A stretch of DNA of 64,000 nt from Ardenticatenales bacterium (lineage in GTDB: Bacteria; Chloroflexota; Anaerolineae; Promineifilales; Promineifilaceae): contig JACKBL010000001.1 of NCBI GenBank assembly GCA_020634515.1, positions 620,001-684,000 of the forward strand. The letters are read 5' to 3'. Below the pieces are notes generated by a model. The model ran no database searches, was not told the origin of the DNA, and worked only from the letters and a program-made list of their open reading frames with translations. The position numbers and the translations under genes were made by a program. Within the stretch, counting starts at the first letter, position 1; each line of letters starts with the position of its first letter. Below, in pieces: positions 41,951 through 51,167 of the stretch.

Positions 41951-43609
41951 TCAGGGAACGCGCTTCTTGTTGGGGGTTGTGGTGTGGGTGTGGCCGTTGA
42001 GGGAGGGGGGGGAGCCGTTTTTGCCGGCATCTTCGTGATAATACGATTGCCGCGCATAGTAAACGTTGTACGCATCGCTGCGCGGCGTGAGGCGATTCAG
42101 CGTGACACCAACCAGGCGCACATTGGCGGCACGCAGCTTTTCCACGGCTTGTTTCAGGTGACCGCGACGGGTTGTGCCGGCATCTACCACCAACAACGTC
42201 GCATCCACCAACCGACTCAACACCAGCGCGTCCGTCACCGCCAGCGACGGCGGACTATCAAAAATGATCACATCGAACCGCGTCAGAAGCCGGGCCAACA
42301 CCCCCCTCATCTTGCCCGACCCCAACAACTCCGACGGATTTGGCGGCGTGGGGCCGCTGGGCAGCAGCCACAACCCCGACTCCCCACCCGGCTGCAACAC
42401 CGCGTCAAACATCGCCCGGGCCTCTGGCGTATCTTCCCCTACCTCTGGTAGCAACAGCAAATTCGTCAGGCCATTTTCCTGCGGCAACGAAAATATCGTA
42501 TGCTGCGCAGGCCGCCGCAAATCGGCGTCCGCCAGCAGCACCCGATACCCCGCCTGGGCCATCACCACCGCCAGATTCGCCGCCGTCAAGCTCTTTCCTT
42601 CCGTCGGATTGGCGCTCGTCACCAACAGGCAATGGCTGGGCGCGTCCACCGTGGCAAACTGAATACCGGTGCGCAACACGCGGAACGCCTCGGAAACCGG
42701 CGAGCGCGGCTGCGTTACCGTAATCAAGCCGCGATCAGGGTCGTCCGCCTTGATCTGCGCAATGCCCGCCAGGGTAGGTAAATCCACCAACTGCTTGATG
42801 TCCTCCGGCGTCTTCACCGTGTCGTCCAGATACTCCAGCAAATATGCCGCGCCCGCCGCCAGCACAAACCCAATGGCCGCCGCCGTGGCGATGGTGAGCA
42901 GACGGTTGGGACCCACGGGCAATGCCGGCAGTGTCGCCGGTTCAATTACCGCCAGCGTGTTAATCGCTCCCTGGCGTGTATTCGCCAGCAAGCTGGCATA
43001 ATTCACCTGCAACGTCGCCAGCTTCGCTTGCAGCGCGGCAATCTGGCTCTGCGTATCCGCAATCTGGCGCGCACTGAACAACTCACCCAACTCATCCTGC
43101 TTTGCCTGAATCTCCGCCTGCGTCCCCTCAATCTGCGATTCCAGATTATCCAACTGTTCGCTGATAAACGTCTGCCGCTCCTGGTCTTCCAGCCGTGTTC
43201 CCGTGGGACTGATCCGGATCAACTGGTTGCCCAACTCATTGGCCACCGCCCGCGCCCGCTCCGGGTTCGTGTCCGTTACGGCAATCTCGATGAGCTGCGT
43301 GTTGGGCACGGCGCGGGCCGCATACTCCGGCAGCCATGACATCCCCAGCGCGGCCATCGCGCCCGTGCGCACCGGTTCCCGCTGCGCAATGTCCGCGTAG
43401 GTTTGCGCCAATTGTTGGCTCAAATAAAACTCGGCGCCGGTCGGATTGGGATCGTCGATCGTCCGACCAATCATGAGCGTGGTGCGCGACTGGTAGATGG
43501 CCGGCTGTCGCCGCACGGCCAAAAAACTGGAAAGCATCGCCACCAGGGTAGCCGCCAGCAGCAGCCACCACCATTTCCGCGGAGGCCGAAGGTAATCGTT
43601 TATGTTCAT
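41951..43609 (-). CDS. Wzz/Wzc-like chain-length regulator fused to BY-type tyrosine kinase
   Basis: A 552-residue protein. The Wzz domain has two membrane helices (WWWLLLAATLVAMLSSFLAV near 14 and LLTIATAAAIGFVLAAGAAY near 240) flanking an extracytoplasmic coiled-coil region. The cytosolic BY-kinase has Walker A TSANPTEGKSLTAANLA, Walker A' VLLADADLRRP and Walker B DVIIFDSPP, and ends with a Tyr cluster (YNVYYARQSYY) for autophosphorylation. Such proteins set the length of Wzy-polymerised polysaccharide and control export. It lies at the downstream end of the glycan locus, after galE, with a 144-bp gap holding a large AAAAACCGGGTTTTT-type inverted repeat. Confidence 0.94.
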   Translation of the reverse strand: MNINDYLRPPRKWWWLLLAATLVAMLSSFLAVRRQPAIYQSRTTLMIGRTIDDPNPTGAEFYLSQQLAQTYADIAQREPVRTGAMAALGMSWLPEYAARAVPNTQLIEIAVTDTNPERARAVANELGNQLIRISPTGTRLEDQERQTFISEQLDNLESQIEGTQAEIQAKQDELGELFSARQIADTQSQIAALQAKLATLQVNYASLLANTRQGAINTLAVIEPATLPALPVGPNRLLTIATAAAIGFVLAAGAAYLLEYLDDTVKTPEDIKQLVDLPTLAGIAQIKADDPDRGLITVTQPRSPVSEAFRVLRTGIQFATVDAPSHCLLVTSANPTEGKSLTAANLAVVMAQAGYRVLLADADLRRPAQHTIFSLPQENGLTNLLLLPEVGEDTPEARAMFDAVLQPGGESGLWLLPSGPTPPNPSELLGSGKMRGVLARLLTRFDVIIFDSPPSLAVTDALVLSRLVDATLLVVDAGTTRRGHLKQAVEKLRAANVRLVGVTLNRLTPRSDAYNVYYARQSYYHEDAGKNGSPPSLNGHTHTTTPNKKRVP

Positions 43610-43639
43610 GTCATTAGGGGAAGAAGTTCAGATCGGTTC

Positions 43640-43715
43640 AGAAAAAACCGGGTTTTTCGATTGTCCGGCAAAAATTACCAGAGTGGTTCATGTGTAAAAA
43701 CCCGGTTTTTGGCCT
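43640..43715. repeat. Inverted repeat between galE and the BY-kinase gene
   Basis: AAAACCGGGTTTTT near 43646-43660 and AAAAACCCGGTTTT near 43697-43711 are reverse complements and each is itself almost palindromic. T-runs follow the arms on both strands, so it may act as an intra-operon terminator or attenuator for galE. TGGTTCA/TGAACCA words nearby resemble the inverted repeat at 55662. Confidence 0.55.
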
Positions 43716-43753
43716 TTTTTCAGTAGAGTCAAGAATGAACCAATCTCTAATAT

Positions 43754-44734
43754 CTACGTATCTTCATAGCCGCGCGGATGGCGAACGTGCCAGCGCCAGG
43801 CGCTCTCGATGATCGAATGCAGATCAGCGTAGCGGGGCTGCCAGCCCAATTCGCGGCGCGCCTTGTCGGCGCTGGCGATCAGGCGGGCGGGGTCGCCGAC
43901 GCGGCGCGGCCCGACCACGGCGGGGATGGGATGCCCGGTGACGGCGCGGGCGGTTTCGATCACCTGGCGCACGCTGAAGCCGCTGCCGCTGCCCAGGTTG
44001 TAGACGCGGCTGCCCTCGTCCAGGGCGCGCAGGGCCAGGATGTGCGCCTGCGCCAGGTCGATAACGTGGATATAGTCGCGGATGCAGGTTCCGTCCGGGG
44101 TGGGGTAATCGTCGCCGAATATTTTGATGTGTGGGCGCTGCCCCAGGGCAACTTGCAGCACCAGGGGAATGAGGTGGGTTTCCGGGTGGTGGTCTTCGCC
44201 GTAGGTTTCAGACGCGCCGGCGGCGTTGAAGTAGCGGAAGGCGGCGTAGCGCACGCCCTTGGTTTGCTCTAGCCAGTAGAGAACCCTTTCCAGGATGTAT
44301 TTGCTCTCCCCATAAGGGCTGCCGGGGATGATCTGCTCGTCTTCGCTGATGGGGAAGCGGCGCGGTTTTTCAAAAAGGTTGGCGGTGGAGGAGAGGATGA
44401 AGCGGCGTACGCCGTGGTTGACGGCGGCCTCGAAGAGGTTGAGACCATTACGCACGTTGTCGCCCAGGTACAGGAATGGTTGCTGCACGGACTCGCCGAC
44501 GAGGGTGTTGCCGGCAAAATGCATCACCGCATCAATCTCATGTCTGGCAAAAGTCGCCTCCAGCAAATCCCTGTCCGCCAGGTCGCCCTGTACAAACGTG
44601 GCCTGGGGGTGAACGGCGGCCCGGTGGCCTTGCGAGAGATTGTCGTAAACCACGACGCCCGCCCCTGACAAAATCAACTGCTCCGTAACCAGCGATCCAA
44701 TATAACCGGCTCCCCCGGTAACTAAGATATTCAA
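43754..44734 (-). CDS. galE: UDP-glucose 4-epimerase-like SDR enzyme
   Basis: A 326-residue protein. A TTG start at 44734 is chosen because GGGAGA lies about 8 nt upstream and the product then begins directly with NILVTGGAGYIGS, the NAD-binding GxxGxxG motif; no ATG is available nearby. The catalytic YxxxK is SPYGESK, with the Ser/Thr in LSSTANLFE. The NVRNGLNLFEAA, RYFNAAGASE and GTCIRDYIHVIDLA motifs are typical of GalE, which interconverts UDP-glucose and UDP-galactose in the cytosol to supply sugars for the glycan locus. Length fits the family. Confidence 0.92.
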   Translation of the reverse strand: MNILVTGGAGYIGSLVTEQLILSGAGVVVYDNLSQGHRAAVHPQATFVQGDLADRDLLEATFARHEIDAVMHFAGNTLVGESVQQPFLYLGDNVRNGLNLFEAAVNHGVRRFILSSTANLFEKPRRFPISEDEQIIPGSPYGESKYILERVLYWLEQTKGVRYAAFRYFNAAGASETYGEDHHPETHLIPLVLQVALGQRPHIKIFGDDYPTPDGTCIRDYIHVIDLAQAHILALRALDEGSRVYNLGSGSGFSVRQVIETARAVTGHPIPAVVGPRRVGDPARLIASADKARRELGWQPRYADLHSIIESAWRWHVRHPRGYEDT

Positions 44735-44829
44735 GGCAATTTCTCCCTTTGCAAAGATAATGCGCCAAATACGCGGCGTCTTTTTCCGAGGCGCGTCGCG
44801 CCTCGTTGTTGAAACGCCATTGTAGCCGA

Positions 44830-46098
44830 TCAAACGGCGGGCGCGCCATCCGTTTCGGGGTAGATAGCGGCCAACCGGGGGTAAACCGCGCGCCAATCGT
44901 AGTGTCGTTCCACCCAGCTTCGCCCGTTTTCCCGCAGCCGCCGCGCCAGGTGAGGGTCGCGCAGAACACGCACCACGGCGGCGGCGAAGGTAGCGGGATC
45001 ATCCGCCAGCAAGATATTCTCGCCCGGTCGCGCTTCTATGCCTTCCGCGCCCAGTGTAGTGGAGACGACCGGCAGCCCCCACTGCCAGGCATCCAGAATC
45101 TTCACGCGCATGCCGCCGCCGGCACGCAGGGGAACGACGAAAACGCGGCTTTGCGCCAGCAGCCCCGTGGGGTTGGAGACAAAGCCGGTGACGCGCACGT
45201 AGTCGCTGTGGGGGGAACCGGGCGCGCTCAGGTCGTGAATGTTGGGGGGTGGGTTTTTGCCGGCAATAATAAATCGCGCGTCAGGAACCTGGGCCACAAT
45301 CAAGGGCATGATCTCCCGCGTAAACCAGAGAACGCCTTCCACGTTGGGCGGCCAGAACATTGTGCCCAAGTGCATGATTTGCGGCGTCTGGTCGTGGCGC
45401 GGCAGGAGGGGCTGCGCCGCCGGGTCCACGCAAATGGGTAGCACGGTGAAGTTGGCGTGCCGCGCGGCGGCCTCCGCGGGGGTGAGGAGGGAGAGTAGGG
45501 CGGCTTTATCGGCTTCGGTGACGGTGAGGATGTGATCAAAATGCCGGCACAACTTCCCCTCATACCGCGCCAACTGTCGTGCCTCCCAGTGCCACAGCAA
45601 GCGCCGCGGCAAATTGCCCTCATACGCCGCCTGCCGCCGCACCACCAGGAAAAGCGCGTTGTGCTGATCCAACACAGTTTGCGGCCGTGTGCCCTCGTCG
45701 CGCGCCGCGATCCAGTCACGAGCCATCAGCGCGTACTGCGCCATGGCCGTCTGGTCGGCATGAATGGCATGGAAATGTTTTTGTCCGACCAGCCAGCGCA
45801 GCAGCCCGGAAAAGGCGACAACGCGGTCCCGCGCAATCACCGCCGGACGCCCTGTTGCCAACCCTTCCAGCAGCGCCTGCCCATCTTTCCAGCGCGACCG
45901 CCGCAAAGGGACCGTATGCACTGCCGCGCAAAAGGTGCGCAAATGGGCCACATCTTCCGGTCGATCATCAGGCCGCACAAAGGAAACCAACGTCACCCGA
46001 TGTCGCCGGGCCAGGTAACGCAGCACGTAGTAGGCGCGAATCTTCGCGCCCCCTACCAATGGGTATGGCAGTACCTGCGTCAGAAATAGAATGTCCAA
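44830..46098 (-). CDS. GT4-family glycosyltransferase
   Basis: A 422-residue GT-B protein. The N-terminal domain begins MDILFLTQVLPYPLVGGAKI, then RAYYVLRYLARRHRVTLV (acceptor side); the C-terminal Rossmann domain contains LRAGGGMRVKILDAWQWGLP, then VVSTTLGAEGI, the nucleotide-sugar site typical of GT4 retaining transferases. It is closely similar in layout to the gene at 53605. It transfers one sugar in repeat-unit assembly on the cytosolic face; donor unknown. It lies 49 nt after the sugar-phosphate transferase gene and before galE. Confidence 0.88.
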   Translation of the reverse strand: MDILFLTQVLPYPLVGGAKIRAYYVLRYLARRHRVTLVSFVRPDDRPEDVAHLRTFCAAVHTVPLRRSRWKDGQALLEGLATGRPAVIARDRVVAFSGLLRWLVGQKHFHAIHADQTAMAQYALMARDWIAARDEGTRPQTVLDQHNALFLVVRRQAAYEGNLPRRLLWHWEARQLARYEGKLCRHFDHILTVTEADKAALLSLLTPAEAAARHANFTVLPICVDPAAQPLLPRHDQTPQIMHLGTMFWPPNVEGVLWFTREIMPLIVAQVPDARFIIAGKNPPPNIHDLSAPGSPHSDYVRVTGFVSNPTGLLAQSRVFVVPLRAGGGMRVKILDAWQWGLPVVSTTLGAEGIEARPGENILLADDPATFAAAVVRVLRDPHLARRLRENGRSWVERHYDWRAVYPRLAAIYPETDGAPAV

Positions 46099-46147
46099 TA
46101 TAACGTTTTAGCCTCTACCAAATCTTCCCGGAAGTTCCATGAAACCC

Positions 46148-47635
46148 TCATCTCCCGCGCAGCCCCAAGACGCGCGAGAAGGTGCGTAGAATAATGAGTA
46201 TATCCAAAAGTGGCGTAGCGTGCTTGACGTAATACAGGTCGAATTCCAGTTTTTCCTGCGCGCTTTCCGCCGAGTCACCATACTCCCGGTGAATCTGTGC
46301 CCATCCGGTGATGCCCGGACGCACGCAGTGGCGCGCGCGGTAAAAGGGAAACAGGCGGGATAACTGCCCCACGAACTCCGGACGCTCCGGGCGCGGACCC
46401 ACCAGGCTCATCTCCCCACGCCAGACGTTAATCACCTGCGGCAGCTCATCCAGGTGGGTGCGCCGCAGCCAGCGTCCCACGGGCGTCACCCGGTCATCGT
46501 GCCGCCGCGCCCACACGGGGCCGCTCCTTTTTTCCGCTTCCGGAATCATGGAGCGGAACTTGACCACTATAAATGGCTGGCCTCCGCGCCCCACGCGCTG
46601 CTGCCGAAAAAACAGGGGACCAGGCGACAGCAGGGCATTTGCCAGGGCCACCAGGGGAATGAACAGCAGCAGCGCGATGAACCCCACCGCCGCCCCGCAA
46701 ACGTCGATGCCGCGTTTAATGATTGCATACAGGCGAAAGAAGGCCCCGTCCCCTTTCTGCGTCGCTATTTCCATGTTGCTGCTGGCAAATGCGACCGCTA
46801 CCCGTCCCGTCAGCCGTTCATAGACGGTGGTCATGTTCACGATGGGGATGCCCAACTCGCGGCAATCCAGGATGGCCTCGAACAGTTCCGGACGAATGCG
46901 GTCGGTGCGCGTCACGGCCACGACGATTTCGTCCACGGCCAACGTGCGCGCCAGCCGTACCAGTTGCTGGCTGCCGCCGAGGACAGACGCGCCGGCTATG
47001 TTCTCCCCCCAGTAGGCGGCGTCATCATCCACGAAGCCCACGAGAATGTGCCCCGTGCCGCGAAGGGGATTGGCGTCGCGGCGGGCGAAGTCGCTTTGCA
47101 ACGCCTGCGCCAGTTTGCGCCCGCTGCTGCCCGCGCCTACGACCAGGGTGCGCCGCTGAAAGGCGGGTTGCACAAAAACCTGCGCGTAGAAAGCGCGCCA
47201 GCCGACGACAAACAGCACGGCGAAGGAGACGAAGAGGAATCCCTGGGAGCGATTTTGCAGCGGGGGGGTGAGCCAGGGGATGAGGAGGTAAATGCCGGCA
47301 CTGCCGGCGGCAGCCCCCAACGTCGCACGTACACTGCAACTGGTGCTGGCGGCGCGGACCAGATTGTACACGTCAAAAACGGCGGCCATCACGCCCCACA
47401 CGACGATCAGGGTCACAAACCACTTGTAGACGGCAAACACCGCCCGCCATTCTGGCAGCAGGTCGGTGCGCAGCCACAGGGACAGGATCAGGGCAGCGTT
47501 GAGCAGGAAGATGTCCCCTACGGCCAGCAACAGCTTGCGTTCAGACATGCGCAGGCCGGACAGGGGCAGCTGCACGCGCGGGGACAGGGCCAATGTCGCT
47601 AAGTCCACGGGGCGTTCGTTTGGGGATTCGCTCAT
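46148..47635 (-). CDS. Polyprenyl-phosphate sugar-1-phosphate transferase (WcaJ/ExoY-like)
   Basis: A 495-residue protein starting MSESPNERPVD at 47635. Four to five N-terminal membrane helices and a CoA-binding-like Rossmann segment (LVVGAGSSGRKLAQALQSDF) precede the catalytic bacterial sugar transferase domain: KRGIDVCGAAVGFIALLLFI, then SPGPLFFRQQRVGRGGQPFI, VVKFRSM, DELPQVINVWRGEMSLVGPR and PERPEFV. This enzyme starts repeat-unit synthesis by moving a hexose-1-phosphate onto undecaprenyl phosphate. It lies inside the glycan operon, its start 35 nt after the preceding stop (47670). Confidence 0.95.
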   Translation of the reverse strand: MSESPNERPVDLATLALSPRVQLPLSGLRMSERKLLLAVGDIFLLNAALILSLWLRTDLLPEWRAVFAVYKWFVTLIVVWGVMAAVFDVYNLVRAASTSCSVRATLGAAAGSAGIYLLIPWLTPPLQNRSQGFLFVSFAVLFVVGWRAFYAQVFVQPAFQRRTLVVGAGSSGRKLAQALQSDFARRDANPLRGTGHILVGFVDDDAAYWGENIAGASVLGGSQQLVRLARTLAVDEIVVAVTRTDRIRPELFEAILDCRELGIPIVNMTTVYERLTGRVAVAFASSNMEIATQKGDGAFFRLYAIIKRGIDVCGAAVGFIALLLFIPLVALANALLSPGPLFFRQQRVGRGGQPFIVVKFRSMIPEAEKRSGPVWARRHDDRVTPVGRWLRRTHLDELPQVINVWRGEMSLVGPRPERPEFVGQLSRLFPFYRARHCVRPGITGWAQIHREYGDSAESAQEKLEFDLYYVKHATPLLDILIILRTFSRVLGLRGR

Positions 47636-47669
47636 AGGGTTGTGGCGGGTGGGGGGGGCAGACGGCACT

Positions 47670-48839
47670 TCACGGCTGCACGAAAAGCTGGCGACCGGCG
47701 GCGGCGGGAGCGCTCTGCCTGGTCGCGTGCCGTTCGTAGAGGGCAACCAGGGCGATGGTTTCCTGGGCGCGGTTTTTGTCGTACCAGGCGCGCCCGGCCT
47801 GCCCCATGACTTGCAGTTGGGCGGGATCGGTGAGGGCGCGCACCAGGATGCGGGCCATGGAGGGGGGATGGTCCGGTTCGGCGACGAAGCCTGTCTCTTC
47901 TTCGCGGACGTATTCGGCCAGCGCGCCGGCGCGGGTGACGAGGACGGGTTTGTGGAAGAAATAGGCGGCGGCGATCAGGGCGGACTGTGTGGCGTCTACG
48001 TAGGGGAGGACGACGAGGCTGCAACGACGGAAGAGGTCAAGGGCTTCATCATCGCCAATGAGGCGATTGCGGACTTCTACGCCGGCAGGTGGCGCGCCGG
48101 CCCAAAATGCCGGCAATTTCCCCGGTCCCGCCAACACCAACTCAAATGACGCGGCATCCCTGGCCTGCGCGAACGCCGTCAGCAAATACGCCACCCCCTT
48201 GTACCGTTCCAGGCGGCCAAAAAACAAGACAAACGGCTCATACGTGATGCGCACGTCCGCCGGACCCAGCCCGCGTTCCAGTTCATTCAACATGAGCGCC
48301 TGCTCGTGGCTGAGGAACAGGTGCATAAGGGGCGTAAACGTCACTTTTGTGGGGGGAATGCCGCGATCTAGCAGCCGCCCGCGATACTGATCCCCATGCA
48401 GCAAAATTTGGTCCGCATAATGGATGATCAGGCGGTTCCACAGATGCAGCAGCATGCCGAAGTGCGTGCCACGATGTGGGTCCAGGTCGTGGATGGTGTG
48501 GATCACGGGAATGCCCCGCCGCTTCAGGTAGCGCACCAGCGGCACGTTCCACAAATGCGGGCCGGTGAAGTGGACCAGGTCGGGCTGCAAGGCGACGATG
48601 GCCGCGGCAATCTGGCGCAGTTCGCCCAGGCGCAGCGATTGCCAGGAGAGGCCCGTGCCCGTGCTGTAGGCGACTTTGTGAATGCGCACGGGGGGCGCGT
48701 AGCGGTCACGGGGGAACTGCTGGGTGGTGACAAGGTGGACTTCGCCGCCGCCGCTGAGGGCCATGCGGTTGGCCAGGTCGGCGGTGTATTGGTGCATACC
48801 GAAGGTTGGTGAAAGTAAGACGTAAACCAGGCGTATCAT
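47670..48839 (-). CDS. GT4-family glycosyltransferase
   Basis: A 389-residue GT-B protein starting MIRLVYVLLSPTFGMHQYTA. The C-terminal domain has VLFFGRLERYKGVAYLLTAF (donor-binding start) and a modified E-x7-E region (YVDATQSALIAAAYFFHKPV, then LVTRAGALAEYV). VIHTIHDLDPH in the N-terminal domain is typical of the acceptor side. Donor sugar unknown. It lies 23 nt after the GT2 gene (48863) and before the sugar-phosphate transferase. Confidence 0.88.
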   Translation of the reverse strand: MIRLVYVLLSPTFGMHQYTADLANRMALSGGGEVHLVTTQQFPRDRYAPPVRIHKVAYSTGTGLSWQSLRLGELRQIAAAIVALQPDLVHFTGPHLWNVPLVRYLKRRGIPVIHTIHDLDPHRGTHFGMLLHLWNRLIIHYADQILLHGDQYRGRLLDRGIPPTKVTFTPLMHLFLSHEQALMLNELERGLGPADVRITYEPFVLFFGRLERYKGVAYLLTAFAQARDAASFELVLAGPGKLPAFWAGAPPAGVEVRNRLIGDDEALDLFRRCSLVVLPYVDATQSALIAAAYFFHKPVLVTRAGALAEYVREEETGFVAEPDHPPSMARILVRALTDPAQLQVMGQAGRAWYDKNRAQETIALVALYERHATRQSAPAAAGRQLFVQP

Positions 48840-48862
48840 AAGCGTGATTCCATACTGCTAAC

Positions 48863-49792
48863 TCACATTCGCGGCAGTTCGGCGAGAAGATGCCGGCATA
48901 ACTGCGCGCGCAAACGCCAGGAAGGGTGGAAGTAAGCCGCCATCGTCATCACCACCCGGCGCGGTTCGTACGCCAGGCGCAGCAAACGTTTGAAACGGCG
49001 CGCCTCTCGCTCTCCCCCCACCTTGCGGTAAAACTGCACCTTGCTGCGATAAAGCTGCACGTACATGGCGCGCGCCACCTGGCGGCTGCTGGCCTCCCCA
49101 TGATGGGTCGCCATCGCCGCCGGCACGTACCACAACGTCCAACCCGCCCGCGCCAGGCGATAACAGATGTCTACTTCCTCCGTGTACATAAAATACCGAT
49201 CATCCAGCAGCCCCACCTCGTCCAAAGCCGCCCGCCGCAGCAGCAGGCACGCCCCCTTGATCACCTCAACGCGGCGCGGGCGGCGCTGATCCCAGCGAGA
49301 CATGCGATAAGTGGCGCGCGGCCACAGGCGGTCCAGGAACGACAGTCGCCAAAACTCGCGCCCTGGCGTGAGCATCGGCTGGCAGGAGGGCTGCAAACTG
49401 CCATCGCTGTTCAGCAGCCGCGCCCCCGCCGCCCCCGCGCGTGGATGCGCCTGCATGAAGGCCACCAGCGCGGCGAAACAGCCGGCGTGAAGCTCCGTGT
49501 CGCTGTTCAGCAGCAGCACCCACGCCCCCCGACTCACCGCAATCCCCTGGTTATTGGCGCGGGCGAACCCCACGTTTTCCGCGTTTTGCAGCAACCGCAC
49601 CCAGGGAAACGCCGCCGCGACCAGGTCGGCGCTGCCATCGGTGGAGCCGTTGTCCACGACGATGGTCTCCAGCCGCCGCCGACCAAATCGCGCCCCCTCT
49701 GCCCAGACGGTCTCCAGGCAGCGCGCCAGCAGCGTTCGCGTGTTCCAGTTGACGATGATCAGGCTCAGTTCGGGGGTGGCGGACGAAGACAC
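48863..49792 (-). CDS. GT2-family glycosyltransferase (rhamnosyltransferase-like)
   Basis: A 309-residue GT-A protein: LSLIIVNWNTRTLLARCLET, then IVVDNGSTDGSADLV, NVGFARANNQGI and LLLNSDTELH (DxD-equivalent), plus RYFMYTEEVDICYRLARAGW (the ED...R motif used for catalysis). These features match the inverting GT2 group that includes rhamnosyltransferases. The C-terminal 60 residues are basic and probably lie along the membrane. It lies 6 nt past the stop of the GT-C gene (49799) and before a GT4 gene. Confidence 0.9.
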   Translation of the reverse strand: MSSSATPELSLIIVNWNTRTLLARCLETVWAEGARFGRRRLETIVVDNGSTDGSADLVAAAFPWVRLLQNAENVGFARANNQGIAVSRGAWVLLLNSDTELHAGCFAALVAFMQAHPRAGAAGARLLNSDGSLQPSCQPMLTPGREFWRLSFLDRLWPRATYRMSRWDQRRPRRVEVIKGACLLLRRAALDEVGLLDDRYFMYTEEVDICYRLARAGWTLWYVPAAMATHHGEASSRQVARAMYVQLYRSKVQFYRKVGGEREARRFKRLLRLAYEPRRVVMTMAAYFHPSWRLRAQLCRHLLAELPRM

Positions 49793-49798
49793 GGGGCG

Positions 49799-51166
49799 TC
49801 ACCAGGAGCGCGCGGGCAGGACGCGGCGCGCCAGATGGGCCGCGCGCGCGAGCGCGTAGGCGGCAAACGGGATGAGGCAGGCGTCCACAGGCAGGCGGTA
49901 GCGGACGCTGGACCAGGAGGCGAGGTGCAGCAGTGTGTAGGAGGTGATGAACAGGAGCAGCAGCCCCACCGCGGCGGCGTCACGCGCCTGCCGCCGCGCC
50001 AGGTCGCCCACGGCGCGCGCCACGCCCCACGCCATGAAGGGCAGGAACAGGCCGAAGCTGAAGACGCGGGAGAGGTTGCTGAGGAGCGATGAGTCTGCCG
50101 TGGGCCAAAACAGGAAGTAGACGGGAATGCGGCTGAGGGAGAGCAGGAATATGCGGCCGGGGTCGTCCCAGACGAACTGGAGGCCCCGCCGCAGCAGCGC
50201 CTGATCCAGCGCCGCTTCGTTCAGGTTGCGTAGTTCGGGGGGGATGAGGGATTGGTAGGAAATGCCGGCATCCGTCAGCAGCGAAATGTAGTGCGTGCCA
50301 TGAATCGGATGATTGCTCCAGAAAAAAGCATACCCCGCGTTTGTGTTCAGGGGCACGAAAGCGGCAAAAACGCGCTCATTGCGTAGCGTCCAGGGAGCCA
50401 CCGCCAGGAGGAGGACAAAACCGGCCACGGCCAGAGCGGCCATCAGACGGCGTATTTGCCACTGACGCCGCGCCCACCACAGCGCATACAGGAGCAGCAG
50501 CAGCAGGAAAGGCAAAATCACCTGGCGTAGCAGCACGGCGGCGGCCATGGCCGTGCCCCACGCCAGGCCGAGGCGGAGCCAATCGCCGCGCCCGGGTTGC
50601 GCATCGGCTGCGCCCGATGGCGGCAAGAGGCGCATGGTCACGTCTAGTAGCCAGAGGAGGGCGATGATGAAGAAGGTTTCGGTCATGAGGGCGGCGGCGT
50701 AGTAGAAGAGGTAGATGTAGATGGCGGAAATGCCGGCAGCCGTCACCCCCACTTTCTCGCCAAAACAGCGCCGGCCGATGCGATAAGTGAGCCAGGGCAT
50801 GGCAATGCCGGCAGTCACCGCCTGAATCAGCCGCGCCGCCAACGGAAAAGGTCCAAACACCCCATACACCGCCGCCAGATACAGCGTGTACAGAAACGAC
50901 CAGTGCGCCGTCGGCGCATTCGCCGCCGTCATCGGCCACCAATCGCGGCCAAAACTGAAGCCATACCCCGCCAGCACCCGCCGCGCCAGCGCATCGTAAG
51001 AAATCTGGTCGAAAATGCCGCCCCGCAGCTCGTCCAGGCTGTTGCCCAGATAAAACGCCATCCCCAGCCGCAGCGCCAGCGACACCCCGATCCAAAACCA
51101 CAAGGAGCCGACTACGCGGCGCAGCCGGGCGGTACGTTTTTCGCGCAAGACCGTTTCCATTATCAT
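49799..51166 (-). CDS. GT-C/GT39-like membrane glycosyltransferase
   Basis: A 455-residue membrane protein with about ten helices. The ATG at 51166 lies 2 nt past the stop of the upstream gene; a second ATG at 51160 is possible. The first loop has GGIFDQISYDALARRVLAGY, the position where GT39-type enzymes keep their acidic catalytic residue, followed by NAPTAHWSFLYTLYLAAVYG and a multi-helix domain (MTETFFIIALLWLLDVTMRL). It probably adds a sugar from a polyprenyl-phosphate donor outside the membrane. Donor unknown. Confidence 0.83.
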   Translation of the reverse strand: MIMETVLREKRTARLRRVVGSLWFWIGVSLALRLGMAFYLGNSLDELRGGIFDQISYDALARRVLAGYGFSFGRDWWPMTAANAPTAHWSFLYTLYLAAVYGVFGPFPLAARLIQAVTAGIAMPWLTYRIGRRCFGEKVGVTAAGISAIYIYLFYYAAALMTETFFIIALLWLLDVTMRLLPPSGAADAQPGRGDWLRLGLAWGTAMAAAVLLRQVILPFLLLLLLYALWWARRQWQIRRLMAALAVAGFVLLLAVAPWTLRNERVFAAFVPLNTNAGYAFFWSNHPIHGTHYISLLTDAGISYQSLIPPELRNLNEAALDQALLRRGLQFVWDDPGRIFLLSLSRIPVYFLFWPTADSSLLSNLSRVFSFGLFLPFMAWGVARAVGDLARRQARDAAAVGLLLLFITSYTLLHLASWSSVRYRLPVDACLIPFAAYALARAAHLARRVLPARSW

Positions 51167-51167
51167 C